From positions 1 to 64,000 of the forward strand of contig NZ_ABCS01000011.1 of the NCBI RefSeq assembly GCF_000170895.1: DNA of 64,000 nt. The letters run 5' to 3'. Positions 17,722 to 28,190 of the stretch are shown here, piece after piece. A program made the position numbers and the translations under genes. This stretch comes from Plesiocystis pacifica SIR-1. Its GTDB lineage: Bacteria > Myxococcota_A > Polyangia > Nannocystales > Nannocystaceae. The notes under the pieces were generated by a model. The model searched no databases. It was given only the letters and a program-made list of their open reading frames with translations, and was not told the origin of the DNA. The stretch's first letter is position 1. Each line of letters opens with the position of its first letter.

Positions 17722-18684
17722 ATGACGCTCGAGCTGCGATCCGAGGCCGAGGCATGCGGCAAGATCATCTTGCTGGGTGAGCACTCCGTGGTCTACGGCC
17801 ACCCGGCGCTGGCGGCCGGGCTGAGCCGCGGGCTGATCTTGCGCGCGCGTCCCCTCGACGGGCGCGGGGGGGCCATGGAGCTGAGCATCCCGGCCTGGGA
17901 CCTGGACCTGCGCCTGACCGCCGACAGCGAGCACCCCGTGGCCCGGGCCTGCCTCGAGGTCCTGGCCTACTGCGACGGTCCGGTGACCGGCTGGCGCATC
18001 GAGGGCGAGGCCAAGATCCCGGCGCGCGCGGGGCTGGGCTCGTCGGCGGCGCTGTCCGTGGCGCTGGCCCGCCTGGCCCTGCCCGAGGCCGACGCGCGCA
18101 CCGTCGAGACCGTCGTCGCCGCGTCCATGGCCGGCGAGCGGGTGTTCCACGGCGACCCCTCCGGCATCGACAGCGAGGTCGCGGCTCGGGGCGGGGTCAT
18201 CGCCTTCGCCCGGGGCGAGGGCGTCGAGGCCGTGCGCCTGCGCAGCCCCCTGCACCTGGTGGTCGTGCCCAGCGGCATTCCGCGTCAGACCGGCGTCCTG
18301 GTCGCTGGCGTGCGAGCCCGGCGGGACCGCTTCCCCCAGGTCATCGAGCCCGTGCTCGAGGCGCTGGGGGCCCTGGTCGTGCGCGGCCGGGCGGCCCTCG
18401 AAGCCGGAGACACGGCCGCCCTCGCCGAGCTCATCGCCGTCGCGCACGAGCTGCTCGGCGCCCTCGGAGTCTCGCGTCCGCCCCTCGACGCCCTGGCTGC
18501 CCACGCCGTGGGCGAAGGCGCGCTGGGGGCCAAGTTGACCGGCGCGGGTGGAGGCGGCTGCCTCTTCGCGCTGTGCGACAATCCCGGCGCCGCGGCGTCC
18601 GTCATCTCCGCCATGGCCGAAGGCTTCCCCGAGCTGGCCGCCTCTCCCCGCACGCGGGCCTTCGCCGTCGAGGTCGAGGCCTAG
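17722..18684 (+). CDS. mvk: Mevalonate kinase
   Basis: This 320-residue GHMP kinase phosphorylates mevalonate at the 5-position using ATP. GKIILLGEHSVVYGHPALA (residues 13-31) is the N-terminal mevalonate kinase motif. ARAGLGSSAALSVALA is the Gly-rich ATP loop, DPSGIDSEVAARGG carries the catalytic Asp region (GxDxxxA-type), and AKLTGAGGGGCLFAL is the C-terminal GHMP motif. The ATG follows ACGAGGCG. It lies in the middle of a tightly spaced operon between fni and mvaD, which supports assignment over phosphomevalonate kinase. Confidence 0.93.
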   Translation: MTLELRSEAEACGKIILLGEHSVVYGHPALAAGLSRGLILRARPLDGRGGAMELSIPAWDLDLRLTADSEHPVARACLEVLAYCDGPVTGWRIEGEAKIPARAGLGSSAALSVALARLALPEADARTVETVVAASMAGERVFHGDPSGIDSEVAARGGVIAFARGEGVEAVRLRSPLHLVVVPSGIPRQTGVLVAGVRARRDRFPQVIEPVLEALGALVVRGRAALEAGDTAALAELIAVAHELLGALGVSRPPLDALAAHAVGEGALGAKLTGAGGGGCLFALCDNPGAAASVISAMAEGFPELAASPRTRAFAVEVEA

Positions 18685-18721
18685 CCCCACTCCCCGCCGC
18701 CCTCCTCCTCGAGGCCTCTCC

Positions 18722-19756
18722 ATGCCCAAGCTCCGCGCTGCCCGAGCCGTCGCTCACTCGAACATCGCCCTGGTCAAGTACTGGGGCAAGCGCGCGGGGG
18801 TCGACCCGGCGCTCAACCTCCCGGCCGTGGGCTCGCTGTCCATGACCCTCGGCGAGCTGCGCACGGACACGACCGTGGCCCCGGCCCCCGCGGGCGGCAG
18901 CGACCGCTTCGAGCTCGACGGCGCCCTCGTCGAGGGCAAGCCGGCGGCCAAGGTCTTCGCCCACCTCGATCGCCTGCACGCCCTCGCGGGCCTCGAGGGC
19001 GCGCGCCCGGCCTGCGTCGTCACCTCCATCAACCACCTGCCCACGGCGGCCGGGCTGGCCAGCTCGGCCTCGGGCTTCGCCGCGCTCACGGTCGCGGCCG
19101 CGGGCGCCTACGGCCTCTACGACAGCCTCGATGGAGCCGCGCGCACGCGGCTGTCGGGGTGGTCGCGGCAGGGCTCGGGCAGCGCCGCCCGCTCGCTGTG
19201 GGGCGCCTTCGTGCGCCTCGACGCGGGCGCGGCCGAGGACGGCAGCGACTGCATCGCCCGGCCCCTCGAGGTCCCCGCGGCCCTGGCCGCGGACCTGCGC
19301 CTGCTCGTGGTCCACACCGCCCGCGGCGCCAAGAAGGTCGGCTCCACCGGCGGCATGGAGTCCTCGCGGCTGACCTCGCCCTACTACGGCCCGTGGGTCG
19401 AGAGCTCCCCGGCCGACCTCGACGCCGCCGAGGCGGCCCTGAACGCCCAGGACTTCGACGCCCTCGGCGCGGTCATGGAGCACTCTTGCTTCAAGATGCA
19501 CGCGTGCATGCTGGCCACCGTGCCGCCGCTCATCTACTGGAACGGCACCACCCTCGAGGTCATCCGCGAGGTCCAGAGCGTGCGCGCCGACGGAGGCCCC
19601 AAGGGCTTCGTGACCTCGGACGCGGGCCCCCACGTCAAGGTCCTGGTCCGCGCCGCCGAGGCCGAGGACCTCGCCGCTGGTCTCGCCGCCGTCCCCGGGG
19701 TCCACGAGGTCCAGGCCGTCGCGCCCGGGCCCGCGGCCAGCCTCGAGCTCCTCTGA
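18722..19756 (+). CDS. mvaD: Diphosphomevalonate decarboxylase
   Basis: This 344-residue GHMP-superfamily enzyme converts mevalonate diphosphate to IPP with ATP and release of CO2. HSNIALVKYWGKR (12-24) is the family hallmark. LNLPAVGSLSMTL, TAAGLASSASGFAALTVA (the nucleotide loop), SGWSRQGSGSAARSLWGAFV, KKVGSTGGMESSRLTSP and FVTSDAGPHVKVL (with the catalytic-region Asp) all match. GAGGCCTCTCC just upstream provides a plausible ribosome binding site. It is spaced 37 bp after mvk. The enzyme acts in the cytoplasm as the last step before IPP, which fni then isomerises. Confidence 0.95.
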   Translation: MPKLRAARAVAHSNIALVKYWGKRAGVDPALNLPAVGSLSMTLGELRTDTTVAPAPAGGSDRFELDGALVEGKPAAKVFAHLDRLHALAGLEGARPACVVTSINHLPTAAGLASSASGFAALTVAAAGAYGLYDSLDGAARTRLSGWSRQGSGSAARSLWGAFVRLDAGAAEDGSDCIARPLEVPAALAADLRLLVVHTARGAKKVGSTGGMESSRLTSPYYGPWVESSPADLDAAEAALNAQDFDALGAVMEHSCFKMHACMLATVPPLIYWNGTTLEVIREVQSVRADGGPKGFVTSDAGPHVKVLVRAAEAEDLAAGLAAVPGVHEVQAVAPGPAASLELL

Positions 19757-19783
19757 CTTCTCTCCTCCCGTGACGCCCCTGCG

Positions 19784-22216
<2,433 letters not shown>

Positions 22217-22275
22217 TCGCTGGCCTACCCTAGCGTTGTCGCCCTGCGCCCACCGCCGCGTCGAGACCTGTCCCA

Positions 22276-23262
22276 ATGGCCACTGGAAGTCCGCCCCTCA
22301 CGACCCGACTGTTCGCCGTCCCCCCCATGGACGACGGTCAGGACGAGTTCGACCGCCTGCCCGATCCGCCCGACGGCGCCCCGCCGGGGCCGTGGACCAA
22401 AGAGGCCGCCTACCGCTACTGCGAGCGCCTGGCGACGAGCCACTACGAGAACTTCCCGGTGGCCTCGCGCTTCGTGCCCGCGCCGCTGCGCCCCCACGTG
22501 TGGGCCATCTACGCGTTCGCGCGCACGGCCGACGACTTCTCCGACGAGCCGCGCTTCCAGGGCCGCCGGCGCGAGTGCCTGGACGGGTGGGAGCAGTACC
22601 TCGAGGCCGCGTACCACCGCGACGTCGACCACCCCATCTTCCTCGCCCTGCGCGACACGGTCCGCCGCCACAACATCCCCATCGGTCCGCTCAAGGCCCT
22701 GCTCACGGCCTTCCGCATGGACCTGACCAAGCACCGCTACGCCTCCTTCTCCGAGCTGCGCCACTACTGCAAGCACTCGGCGAACCCCGTGGGCCAGCTG
22801 GTGCTGTTCGTCCACGGCCACCGGCAGACCGAGCTGCACCGCTTCTCCAACGAGATCTGCACGGCCCTGCAGCTCGCCAACTTCCTCCAGGACCTGAGCG
22901 TCGACATCCCCCGGGGCCGCTGCTACCTGCCGCAAGAGGACCTCATCCACTTCGGGGTGACCTGGGACCAGCTCCAGGCTGGGCGGCACACCACGGAGTT
23001 CAAGGAGCTGATGCGCTTCGAGATCGAGCGGGTGCGGACCATGTTCCTGCGCGGGCAGCCGCTGATCCGCAAGGTCTCGCCGGGCCTGAGCCTGGAGCTC
23101 GAGGCGACCTGGCGCGGCGGCATGAAGGTCCTGGATCTGGTCGAGGCCCAGAACTTCGAGGTCCTGTCCTACCGCCCCACCCTCGATCGCCGCGACGTGG
23201 TCAGCCTGGCCGGTCGCTCGCTCGTCTCCTTTGGTCGCCGCTTCTTCCGCGGCGAGGTCTGA
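22276..23262 (+). CDS. hpnC: HpnC-type squalene/hydroxysqualene synthase
   Basis: This 328-residue trans-isoprenyl-diphosphate synthase-like (squalene/phytoene synthase) protein belongs to the HpnC branch. HpnC converts presqualene diphosphate to hydroxysqualene in the HpnCDE route. SHYENFPVASRFVP (55-68) is the HpnC signature. The first Asp-rich motif is TADDFSDE (84-91) and the second NFLQDLSVDIPRGRCYLP (about 200-217). HSANPVGQLVLFVHG between them is also typical. It follows the HMG-CoA reductase fusion by 59 bp and is followed 29 bp later by hpnD. No clear ribosome binding site precedes the ATG. Confidence 0.93.
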   Translation: MATGSPPLTTRLFAVPPMDDGQDEFDRLPDPPDGAPPGPWTKEAAYRYCERLATSHYENFPVASRFVPAPLRPHVWAIYAFARTADDFSDEPRFQGRRRECLDGWEQYLEAAYHRDVDHPIFLALRDTVRRHNIPIGPLKALLTAFRMDLTKHRYASFSELRHYCKHSANPVGQLVLFVHGHRQTELHRFSNEICTALQLANFLQDLSVDIPRGRCYLPQEDLIHFGVTWDQLQAGRHTTEFKELMRFEIERVRTMFLRGQPLIRKVSPGLSLELEATWRGGMKVLDLVEAQNFEVLSYRPTLDRRDVVSLAGRSLVSFGRRFFRGEV

Positions 23263-23291
23263 ACCGGGGAACCAGGGAAAGGGAGGCGGCC

Positions 23292-24251
23292 ATGGCCCAC
23301 AGCCTGTCCAAGACCATGGCGCAGCGCTTCGAGCAGCTGCGCTCGGCCAGCGTCAAGCTGGTCCGCAAGCGATCCAAGCGGTCGAGCTCCAACTTCAAGT
23401 TCGCGTTCTTGTTTTTGGCCGCGAACCAGCGCAAGGGGCTCGAGTACGTCTACAAGTTCTGCCGGGTCGTCGACGACATCGTCGACGAGCGCCCCCCGGG
23501 CGAGGCCGGCCGGGCCCAGGCCGAGCGGGAGCTCGACGAGTGGATGGCCGAGCTCGCGCGCATCTACGACCCAGAGCAGCGCCCGACCTCCAAGCTCGGC
23601 GTGGGCCTGCAGCAGACCGTGGCGACCTTCAACCTGCCGCGCTTCGCCTTCGAGGAGATCGTGGCGGGCTGCGCCATGGACCTCGACACCTCGACCTACG
23701 CCGACCTCGAGTCCCTCGAGCTCTACTGCTACCGGGTGGCGTCCTGCGTCGGGATCTTGTGCATCGGCTTGTTCGGTGACCAGAGCCCCGCCGCCCAGCG
23801 CTACGCCCGGCACCTGGGCCTGGCCCTGCAGTACACCAACATCCTCCGGGACATCGGCGAAGACGCGTCCCGGGCTCGGGTCTACGTGCCCCGGGACCTC
23901 CTCGCCCGCCACCGCCTCAACGAGCGCGACATGCTCGAGTGCCGCTACGACGCGCGCTTTTTGACGATGGCGGAGGAGTTTGCGGATATTGCAGAGGCCG
24001 AATACCAGCGCGCCTGGGCCGAGCTACCCCACGTGGAGAACCGCCGGGCCCTGCTGCCCGCCGAGGTCATGGGGCGGACCTACTACGAGCTGCTCGGCGA
24101 GGTCCGAGCCCACAACTACAACGTGTTCACCCACCGGGCGGCGCTGCGACGCGTGGACAAGCTCAAGGTCGCCGGGGTGTCGCTGGCGCTCACGGCCCTG
24201 CCCGTCGATCTGCCTGGGCCCTTCGGGGCCATGCGCTCGGCGCTGACCTAG
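23292..24251 (+). CDS. hpnD: HpnD-type presqualene diphosphate synthase
   Basis: This 319-residue squalene/phytoene synthase-family protein condenses two farnesyl diphosphates to presqualene diphosphate. SNFKFAFLFLAANQRKGLEYVYKFCRVVDDIVDE places the first Asp-rich motif DDIVDE at 61-66, and LQYTNILRDIGEDASRARVYVP places the second at 183-191. YCYRVASCVGILCIGLFG is the usual helix between them. The ATG is chosen because a strong purine-rich site (AGGGAAAGGGAGG) precedes it. It directly follows hpnC; the third gene of the route, hpnE, lies about 7.4 kb downstream, beyond an accessory segment and an insertion sequence. Confidence 0.93.
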   Translation: MAHSLSKTMAQRFEQLRSASVKLVRKRSKRSSSNFKFAFLFLAANQRKGLEYVYKFCRVVDDIVDERPPGEAGRAQAERELDEWMAELARIYDPEQRPTSKLGVGLQQTVATFNLPRFAFEEIVAGCAMDLDTSTYADLESLELYCYRVASCVGILCIGLFGDQSPAAQRYARHLGLALQYTNILRDIGEDASRARVYVPRDLLARHRLNERDMLECRYDARFLTMAEEFADIAEAEYQRAWAELPHVENRRALLPAEVMGRTYYELLGEVRAHNYNVFTHRAALRRVDKLKVAGVSLALTALPVDLPGPFGAMRSALT

Positions 24252-24333
24252 ACCTAGACCTGGAGCGGGGGCGCGCGCTCGACCGCGCGGGCAAAGCGGG
24301 GCGCAGGGCCGCGGACTCCGGTACCATGCGGCC

Positions 24334-25638
24334 GTGCGGCGCTCGCGTTGGCCCATCCCCATTCTACTCGCCGGAGTCGCCGGGCTGTCCTGGGGCTGCT
24401 TCGTGGGCGAGGGCACCCTCGGCGCGATCTGCCTCGACGACAGCCAGTGCGGGACGGACCAGCGCTGCCGGGACTCGGTCTGCGGCCAGTGCGGGGACAA
24501 CGTCGTCCAGCCCGGGGAGCTGTGTCTTGGCGACTCCTCCGAGGAGAGCGTGTTCGGCGAGGTCTCGGACCTGGAGAGCTTCCAGCCCTCGGACGACTTC
24601 CCGCCGCGGATCGGCGCCGTCGCCAACGGCGATTGTCCCAACGACCCCGATAACCCGTGCTGGGGCCTGTTCCTGCTCGAGCTCGACGAGGAGGGCAACG
24701 GGGGCCTCGAGACCATGGCGCCGCTGGGCGTGGATGAGCCGGGGACCGTGCCGCAGATCGCCCAGGGCAGCTTCGACGGCGAGGACACCCGGGACGTGGC
24801 CCTGGCCGTCATCCCGCCCGGGGACGTGCCGGACATCTCCTTCATCGCGGTGCTGCACAACTTCCCCTTCGAGGGCTCGTCCTTCGACATCGACGTCAGC
24901 TTGATCGCCGAGACCCTGCACGCCGCCGACCTCAACGGCGACGGCCTCGACGACCTGATCGCGGGCGGGCGGGTCGCGGGCTTGATGTCCGTCAACTTCG
25001 CCGAGCCAGGGGTCGGGTTCGCGGCCGAGCAGCTCATCGTGACCGACCCTGGGCCGCGCCTGGCCCCCCCGGCGGACATGGACGGCGACGGCGACCTCGA
25101 TCTCATCATCGCCAGCGCCGCCGATGCCACGGTCGGCGTCAACCTCAACGACGGCTCGGGCTCCTTCACGCCCCTGGGCCGCGTCGCCCTCGACGAGCAG
25201 CTGACCCCCTCGGCCGTGGAGACCGCAGACTTCGACGGCGACGGCAACCTCGACGTCGCCGTGTTCGCGCCCTCGCGGACCACCGGCGGCCCCGGCAACC
25301 TGATGTACCTGACCACGCCCTCGGTCGTCGTGCTGTATGGCGACGGCGCGGGCGGGCTGACCCTCGGCGCCTCCTTGGCCGCGGGCGAGTCCCCGGTCTC
25401 GGGCCTGGCCACGGACATCAACAACGACGGCGCGATCGACATCGTGGTCGCGGACGCGGGCGAGGACAAGCTCCCGGTGTTCCTCAACCGCGGGGGCGAG
25501 TTCCCCGACCAGATCAACATCGACGTGGCGGCTGGGCCCCAGACCCTGCTGCTCGAGGACTTTGACGGAGACGGCGTCGACGACATCGTGGTCGGCAACG
25601 CCAACGGGGTCGTGGCCGTGGTGCCGACGGAGAACTGA
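24334..25638 (+). CDS. FG-GAP/VCBS-repeat lipoprotein
   Basis: The 434-residue protein starts with a signal sequence ending LAGVAGLSWGC (Cys22 lipidation site likely). A Cys-rich segment follows (CLDDSQCGTDQRCRDSVCGQCGDNVVQPGELCLG), the myxobacterial C-x(5)-C-x(6)-C type. Five Ca-binding Asp-rich loops then mark FG-GAP/VCBS blades: DLNGDGLDDL, DMDGDGDLDL, DFDGDGNLDV, DINNDGAIDI and DFDGDGVDDI. Such propellers bind calcium and usually act in adhesion or carbohydrate binding at the cell surface. The start is GTG, six bases after TACCAT (24322-24327), with no Shine-Dalgarno. The TPR-like gene begins three bases after its stop. Confidence 0.85.
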   Translation: MRRSRWPIPILLAGVAGLSWGCFVGEGTLGAICLDDSQCGTDQRCRDSVCGQCGDNVVQPGELCLGDSSEESVFGEVSDLESFQPSDDFPPRIGAVANGDCPNDPDNPCWGLFLLELDEEGNGGLETMAPLGVDEPGTVPQIAQGSFDGEDTRDVALAVIPPGDVPDISFIAVLHNFPFEGSSFDIDVSLIAETLHAADLNGDGLDDLIAGGRVAGLMSVNFAEPGVGFAAEQLIVTDPGPRLAPPADMDGDGDLDLIIASAADATVGVNLNDGSGSFTPLGRVALDEQLTPSAVETADFDGDGNLDVAVFAPSRTTGGPGNLMYLTTPSVVVLYGDGAGGLTLGASLAAGESPVSGLATDINNDGAIDIVVADAGEDKLPVFLNRGGEFPDQINIDVAAGPQTLLLEDFDGDGVDDIVVGNANGVVAVVPTEN

Positions 25639-25641
25639 GCG

Positions 25642-26637
25642 ATGACCATGCGCACGACTGCACTCGAGCTCGGCTCCCGGGCGACCAGCCTCACCCTGGC
25701 CGCCGCTTTGCTGGCCCCCTCCCCCGCGCTGCTGGGCTCGTCGACGGCGCGAGCGGCCGCCCCCGCTCCCGAAGCCGAAGCCGAAGCGCCCGCCGAAGGG
25801 GCAGAGGAAGCGCCGGCGGGGGAGGACCCCACCCTCGCCGAGGCCAAGGCCAAATTCGAGGCCGGAGCCGCCCGCTACACCGCCGCGGACTACGGCGCCG
25901 CCATCGACCTGTGGCTCGAGGCTTACGCCCTGCTCCCGGCCACCGTCGACAACCAGTTCATCAAGGCCCAGCTCATCTACAACGTCGCCCGGGCCCAGCA
26001 AAAGTGGTTCGACATCGACCAGGACATCAAGCACCTGCGCCAGTCCCGGGAGATCCTGGTCCGCTACGCCGACGAGCTCGACGCCCTCTACGAGCCCAGC
26101 CAGGCGGCCATCGAGCGCGAGAAGATCGAGGACCAGATCGGCGAGCTCGACGCGCAGATCGCCGAGTGGGAGGCGGAGCAGCGCCGCCGCGAGGCCGAGC
26201 TCGCCGAGCGCATGCGCCCCACCTTTGACTTCGAGGCCGACGCTCGGGAAGAAAAGCGCAACAAGGCCATGCTCGGCGCGGGCGCGACCTTGACCCTGCT
26301 CGGCCTCGGCGGCGGGGTGATGATCCTCGGCGGCTCGCTCATGGCCAAGAACGCCGAGGAGCAGATCGGCAACTACCCCACGGAGGCCGACGTGCTCGAG
26401 CGCGAGGGCTACCTCGAGCAGGGCGTCGCCGGCAACGCGCTGATGATCGTCGGCACGCTCTCGGCGAGCATCTTCTTGACCGCGGGCCTGCCCCTGGTCG
26501 GGGTCGGAGCGGCCGCGGAGAAAAAGCGCCGCCAGCGACGGCGCGACGCCGGGGTCGAGGACGTGGCCCAGGTCCGCGCCGTCGGGCCCATGCTCCTGCC
26601 CCAGGGCGGGGGCCTCTCGCTCTCGGGCCGCTTCTAG
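25642..26637 (+). CDS. TPR-like envelope protein with C-terminal membrane helices
   Basis: This 331-residue protein has a signal-like N-terminus (ATSLTLAAALLAPSPALLGSSTARA), a Pro/Ala/Glu-rich linker, and then a region with a tetratricopeptide look (LAEAKAKFEAGAARYTAADYGAAIDLWLEAYALL...QLIYNVARAQQKWFDIDQDIKHLRQSREIL). A charged coiled-coil follows (IEREKIEDQIGELDAQIAEWEAEQRRREAELAERM), then two hydrophobic helices (LGAGATLTLLGLGGGVMILGG and AGNALMIVGTLSASIFLTAGL). This layout is common in myxobacteria, often without known function. Its TAG stop is part of the CTAG sequence at which the insertion sequence landed, so the reading frame was preserved. It is cotranscribed with the FG-GAP lipoprotein. 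Confidence 0.7.
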   Translation: MTMRTTALELGSRATSLTLAAALLAPSPALLGSSTARAAAPAPEAEAEAPAEGAEEAPAGEDPTLAEAKAKFEAGAARYTAADYGAAIDLWLEAYALLPATVDNQFIKAQLIYNVARAQQKWFDIDQDIKHLRQSREILVRYADELDALYEPSQAAIEREKIEDQIGELDAQIAEWEAEQRRREAELAERMRPTFDFEADAREEKRNKAMLGAGATLTLLGLGGGVMILGGSLMAKNAEEQIGNYPTEADVLEREGYLEQGVAGNALMIVGTLSASIFLTAGLPLVGVGAAAEKKRRQRRRDAGVEDVAQVRAVGPMLLPQGGGLSLSGRF

Positions 26638-26655
26638 CAGCCCGTGGTGGAACGC
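26638..26655 (+). repeat. Left terminal inverted repeat of the insertion sequence
   Basis: CAGCCCGTGGTGGAACGC matches the reverse complement of the right end at 16 of 18 positions and starts directly after CTAG. Confidence 0.85.
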
Positions 26656-26722
26656 GCGGCAACCACGCCGGGCGACAACCACGCATGGCGACGAATCCAC
26701 GAAGACCACGTAGTCTCCGCCC

Positions 26723-28105
26723 ATGTCCATGGGCCACAAGGGTGACGACCAGGCCGGCCTCTTCCTGACCTACAAGGACGTCCCGCGCTCCGCCGGACAC
26801 CCTTTCTATCAGGCCCTCGACAAGGTCCTCCACGCCAAGGGCTTCGACCGCTTCGTAGAGCGCGAGTGCGAGCGCTTCTACTCGCCCATCGGCCGGCCCT
26901 CCCTCGCCCCAGGCGTCTACTTTCGCTGCCTGCTCATCGGCTACTTCGAGGGCATCGACAGCGAGCGCGGCATCGCCTGGCGCGTCGCTGATTCCCTGAG
27001 CCTCCGCGACTTCCTCGGCCTCGGCATGACCAAGTCGCCGCCCGACCACTCGACCCTCTCGCGCACCCGTCGGCTCCTCGACGTCGAGGTCCACCACCGC
27101 GTCTTCACCTGGGTCTTGACCCGCCTCGCCGAGGCCAAGCTCGTCCGCGGCAGGACTATCGGCGTCGACGCGACCACGCTCGAGGCCAACGCGGCCCTGC
27201 GCTCGCTGGTCAAGCGCGACGACGGTCAGGGCTACCAGGACTACCTCGTCGAGCTCGCCAAGGCCGAGGGCATCGAGAACCCGACCCAAAAGCAGCTCGC
27301 GCAGCTCGACCGCAAGCGGCCCAAGAAGGGCTCCAACGCGGTCTGGGTCAACCCCAACGACCCGGACGCGACCATCTCGAAGATGAAGAGCGGGGCGACG
27401 AAGATGGCCCACAAGGCCGAGCACGCCGTCGACATGGAGGCCGGAGCGATAGTCGGAGTCACCGTGCACGGAGGAACGACGCACGACACGAAGAGCCTCG
27501 ATGCGACGCTGGAGATGGCGGCCACGAACCTCGGCGAGGTCCAAAAAGAGGTCGAGCGCAAGCGCGATAATGACGACCATGACGGCCCCGGCTCACCGGT
27601 GGTCGAGGACATGAAGGAGGTCGTCGCGGACGCGGGCTACCACAGCAACAAGGTGATGACGGACCTGGTCGAGTCGGAGCTGCGCAGCTACATCGCCGAG
27701 CCCAAGCGAGGGCGCCGAAACTGGAAGGGCAAGGCCGAGGAGAAGAAGGCCGTACACGCGAACCGGCGACGGACGAAGGGTGCGCGAGGACGTCGGCTGA
27801 TGCGTCAGCGTGGAGAGCTGCTCGAACGACCCTTCGCGCACCTGTACACGACCGGCGGGCTGCGACGGGTGCACCTGCGCCGACACGACAACATCCTCAA
27901 GCGGCTGCTGATCCATGCGGGCGGCTTCAATCTGAGCTTGCTGATGCGAAAGCTGGTGGGGGTCGGGAGCCCGCGAAGCCTCCAAGGGAGGCTCGCGGCC
28001 TTTTTGTGGCCGCTGCTCGGGCTCTTGGACGCAGTCGTCGCTCGCGTGTGCCTCGAGGTCGGAGCTGGGCGCCTTCAAACGGTGGAGCTCGCCGCGGTCG
28101 GCTGA
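26723..28105 (+). CDS. DDE transposase (IS1182/IS5-like, DUF772 type)
   Basis: The 460-residue transposase appears intact. The N-terminal DUF772-like DNA-binding region reads GRPSLAPGVYFRCLLIGYFEG...SLRDFLGLGMTKSPPDHSTLSRTRRLL. The catalytic triad can be placed at Asp in TIGVDATTLEANAALRS, Asp in MKEVVADAGYHSNKVM and Glu in RQRGELLERPFAHLYTTGG. KKGSNAVWVNPNDPDATISKMKSG and MAHKAEHAVDMEAGAIVGVTV are conserved in IS1182-type enzymes. A TAGTCT box (26711-26716) lies six bases before the ATG, like host leaderless genes. No frameshift or internal stop is present, so the element may still be mobile. Confidence 0.93.
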   Translation: MSMGHKGDDQAGLFLTYKDVPRSAGHPFYQALDKVLHAKGFDRFVERECERFYSPIGRPSLAPGVYFRCLLIGYFEGIDSERGIAWRVADSLSLRDFLGLGMTKSPPDHSTLSRTRRLLDVEVHHRVFTWVLTRLAEAKLVRGRTIGVDATTLEANAALRSLVKRDDGQGYQDYLVELAKAEGIENPTQKQLAQLDRKRPKKGSNAVWVNPNDPDATISKMKSGATKMAHKAEHAVDMEAGAIVGVTVHGGTTHDTKSLDATLEMAATNLGEVQKEVERKRDNDDHDGPGSPVVEDMKEVVADAGYHSNKVMTDLVESELRSYIAEPKRGRRNWKGKAEEKKAVHANRRRTKGARGRRLMRQRGELLERPFAHLYTTGGLRRVHLRRHDNILKRLLIHAGGFNLSLLMRKLVGVGSPRSLQGRLAAFLWPLLGLLDAVVARVCLEVGAGRLQTVELAAVG

Positions 28106-28148
28106 GCTGTACTTGCCGACCTCGGCTCGCTGCGGCCGCCCAAGCGGA

Positions 28149-28166
28149 GCTTTTCACCACGGGCTG
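28149..28166 (-). repeat. Right terminal inverted repeat of the insertion sequence
   Basis: Read on the minus strand the sequence is CAGCCCGTGGTGAAAAGC, which mirrors the left end. It is immediately followed on the plus strand by CTAG at 28167-28170. Confidence 0.85.
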
Positions 28167-28190
28167 CTAGGCGTCTGCTCGCGCCTGCCC

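Larger units (their letters stand above)
26638..28166 (+). mobile_element. Complete insertion sequence, IS1182/IS5-like, with CTAG flanks
   Basis: The 1,529-bp element has imperfect terminal inverted repeats: the first 12 bases (CAGCCCGTGGTG) are identical at both ends, and 16 of the first 18 match. Both ends are flanked by CTAG (26634-26637 and 28167-28170), either a 4-bp target duplication or a palindromic target. One intact transposase gene fills it. Near the left end, CAACCACG occurs twice 16 bp apart (26660-26667 and 26676-26683), with a third partial copy at 26704-26710; these may be transposase binding sites. The element sits between two convergent genes that would otherwise be separated by about 20 bp. 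Confidence 0.88.
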
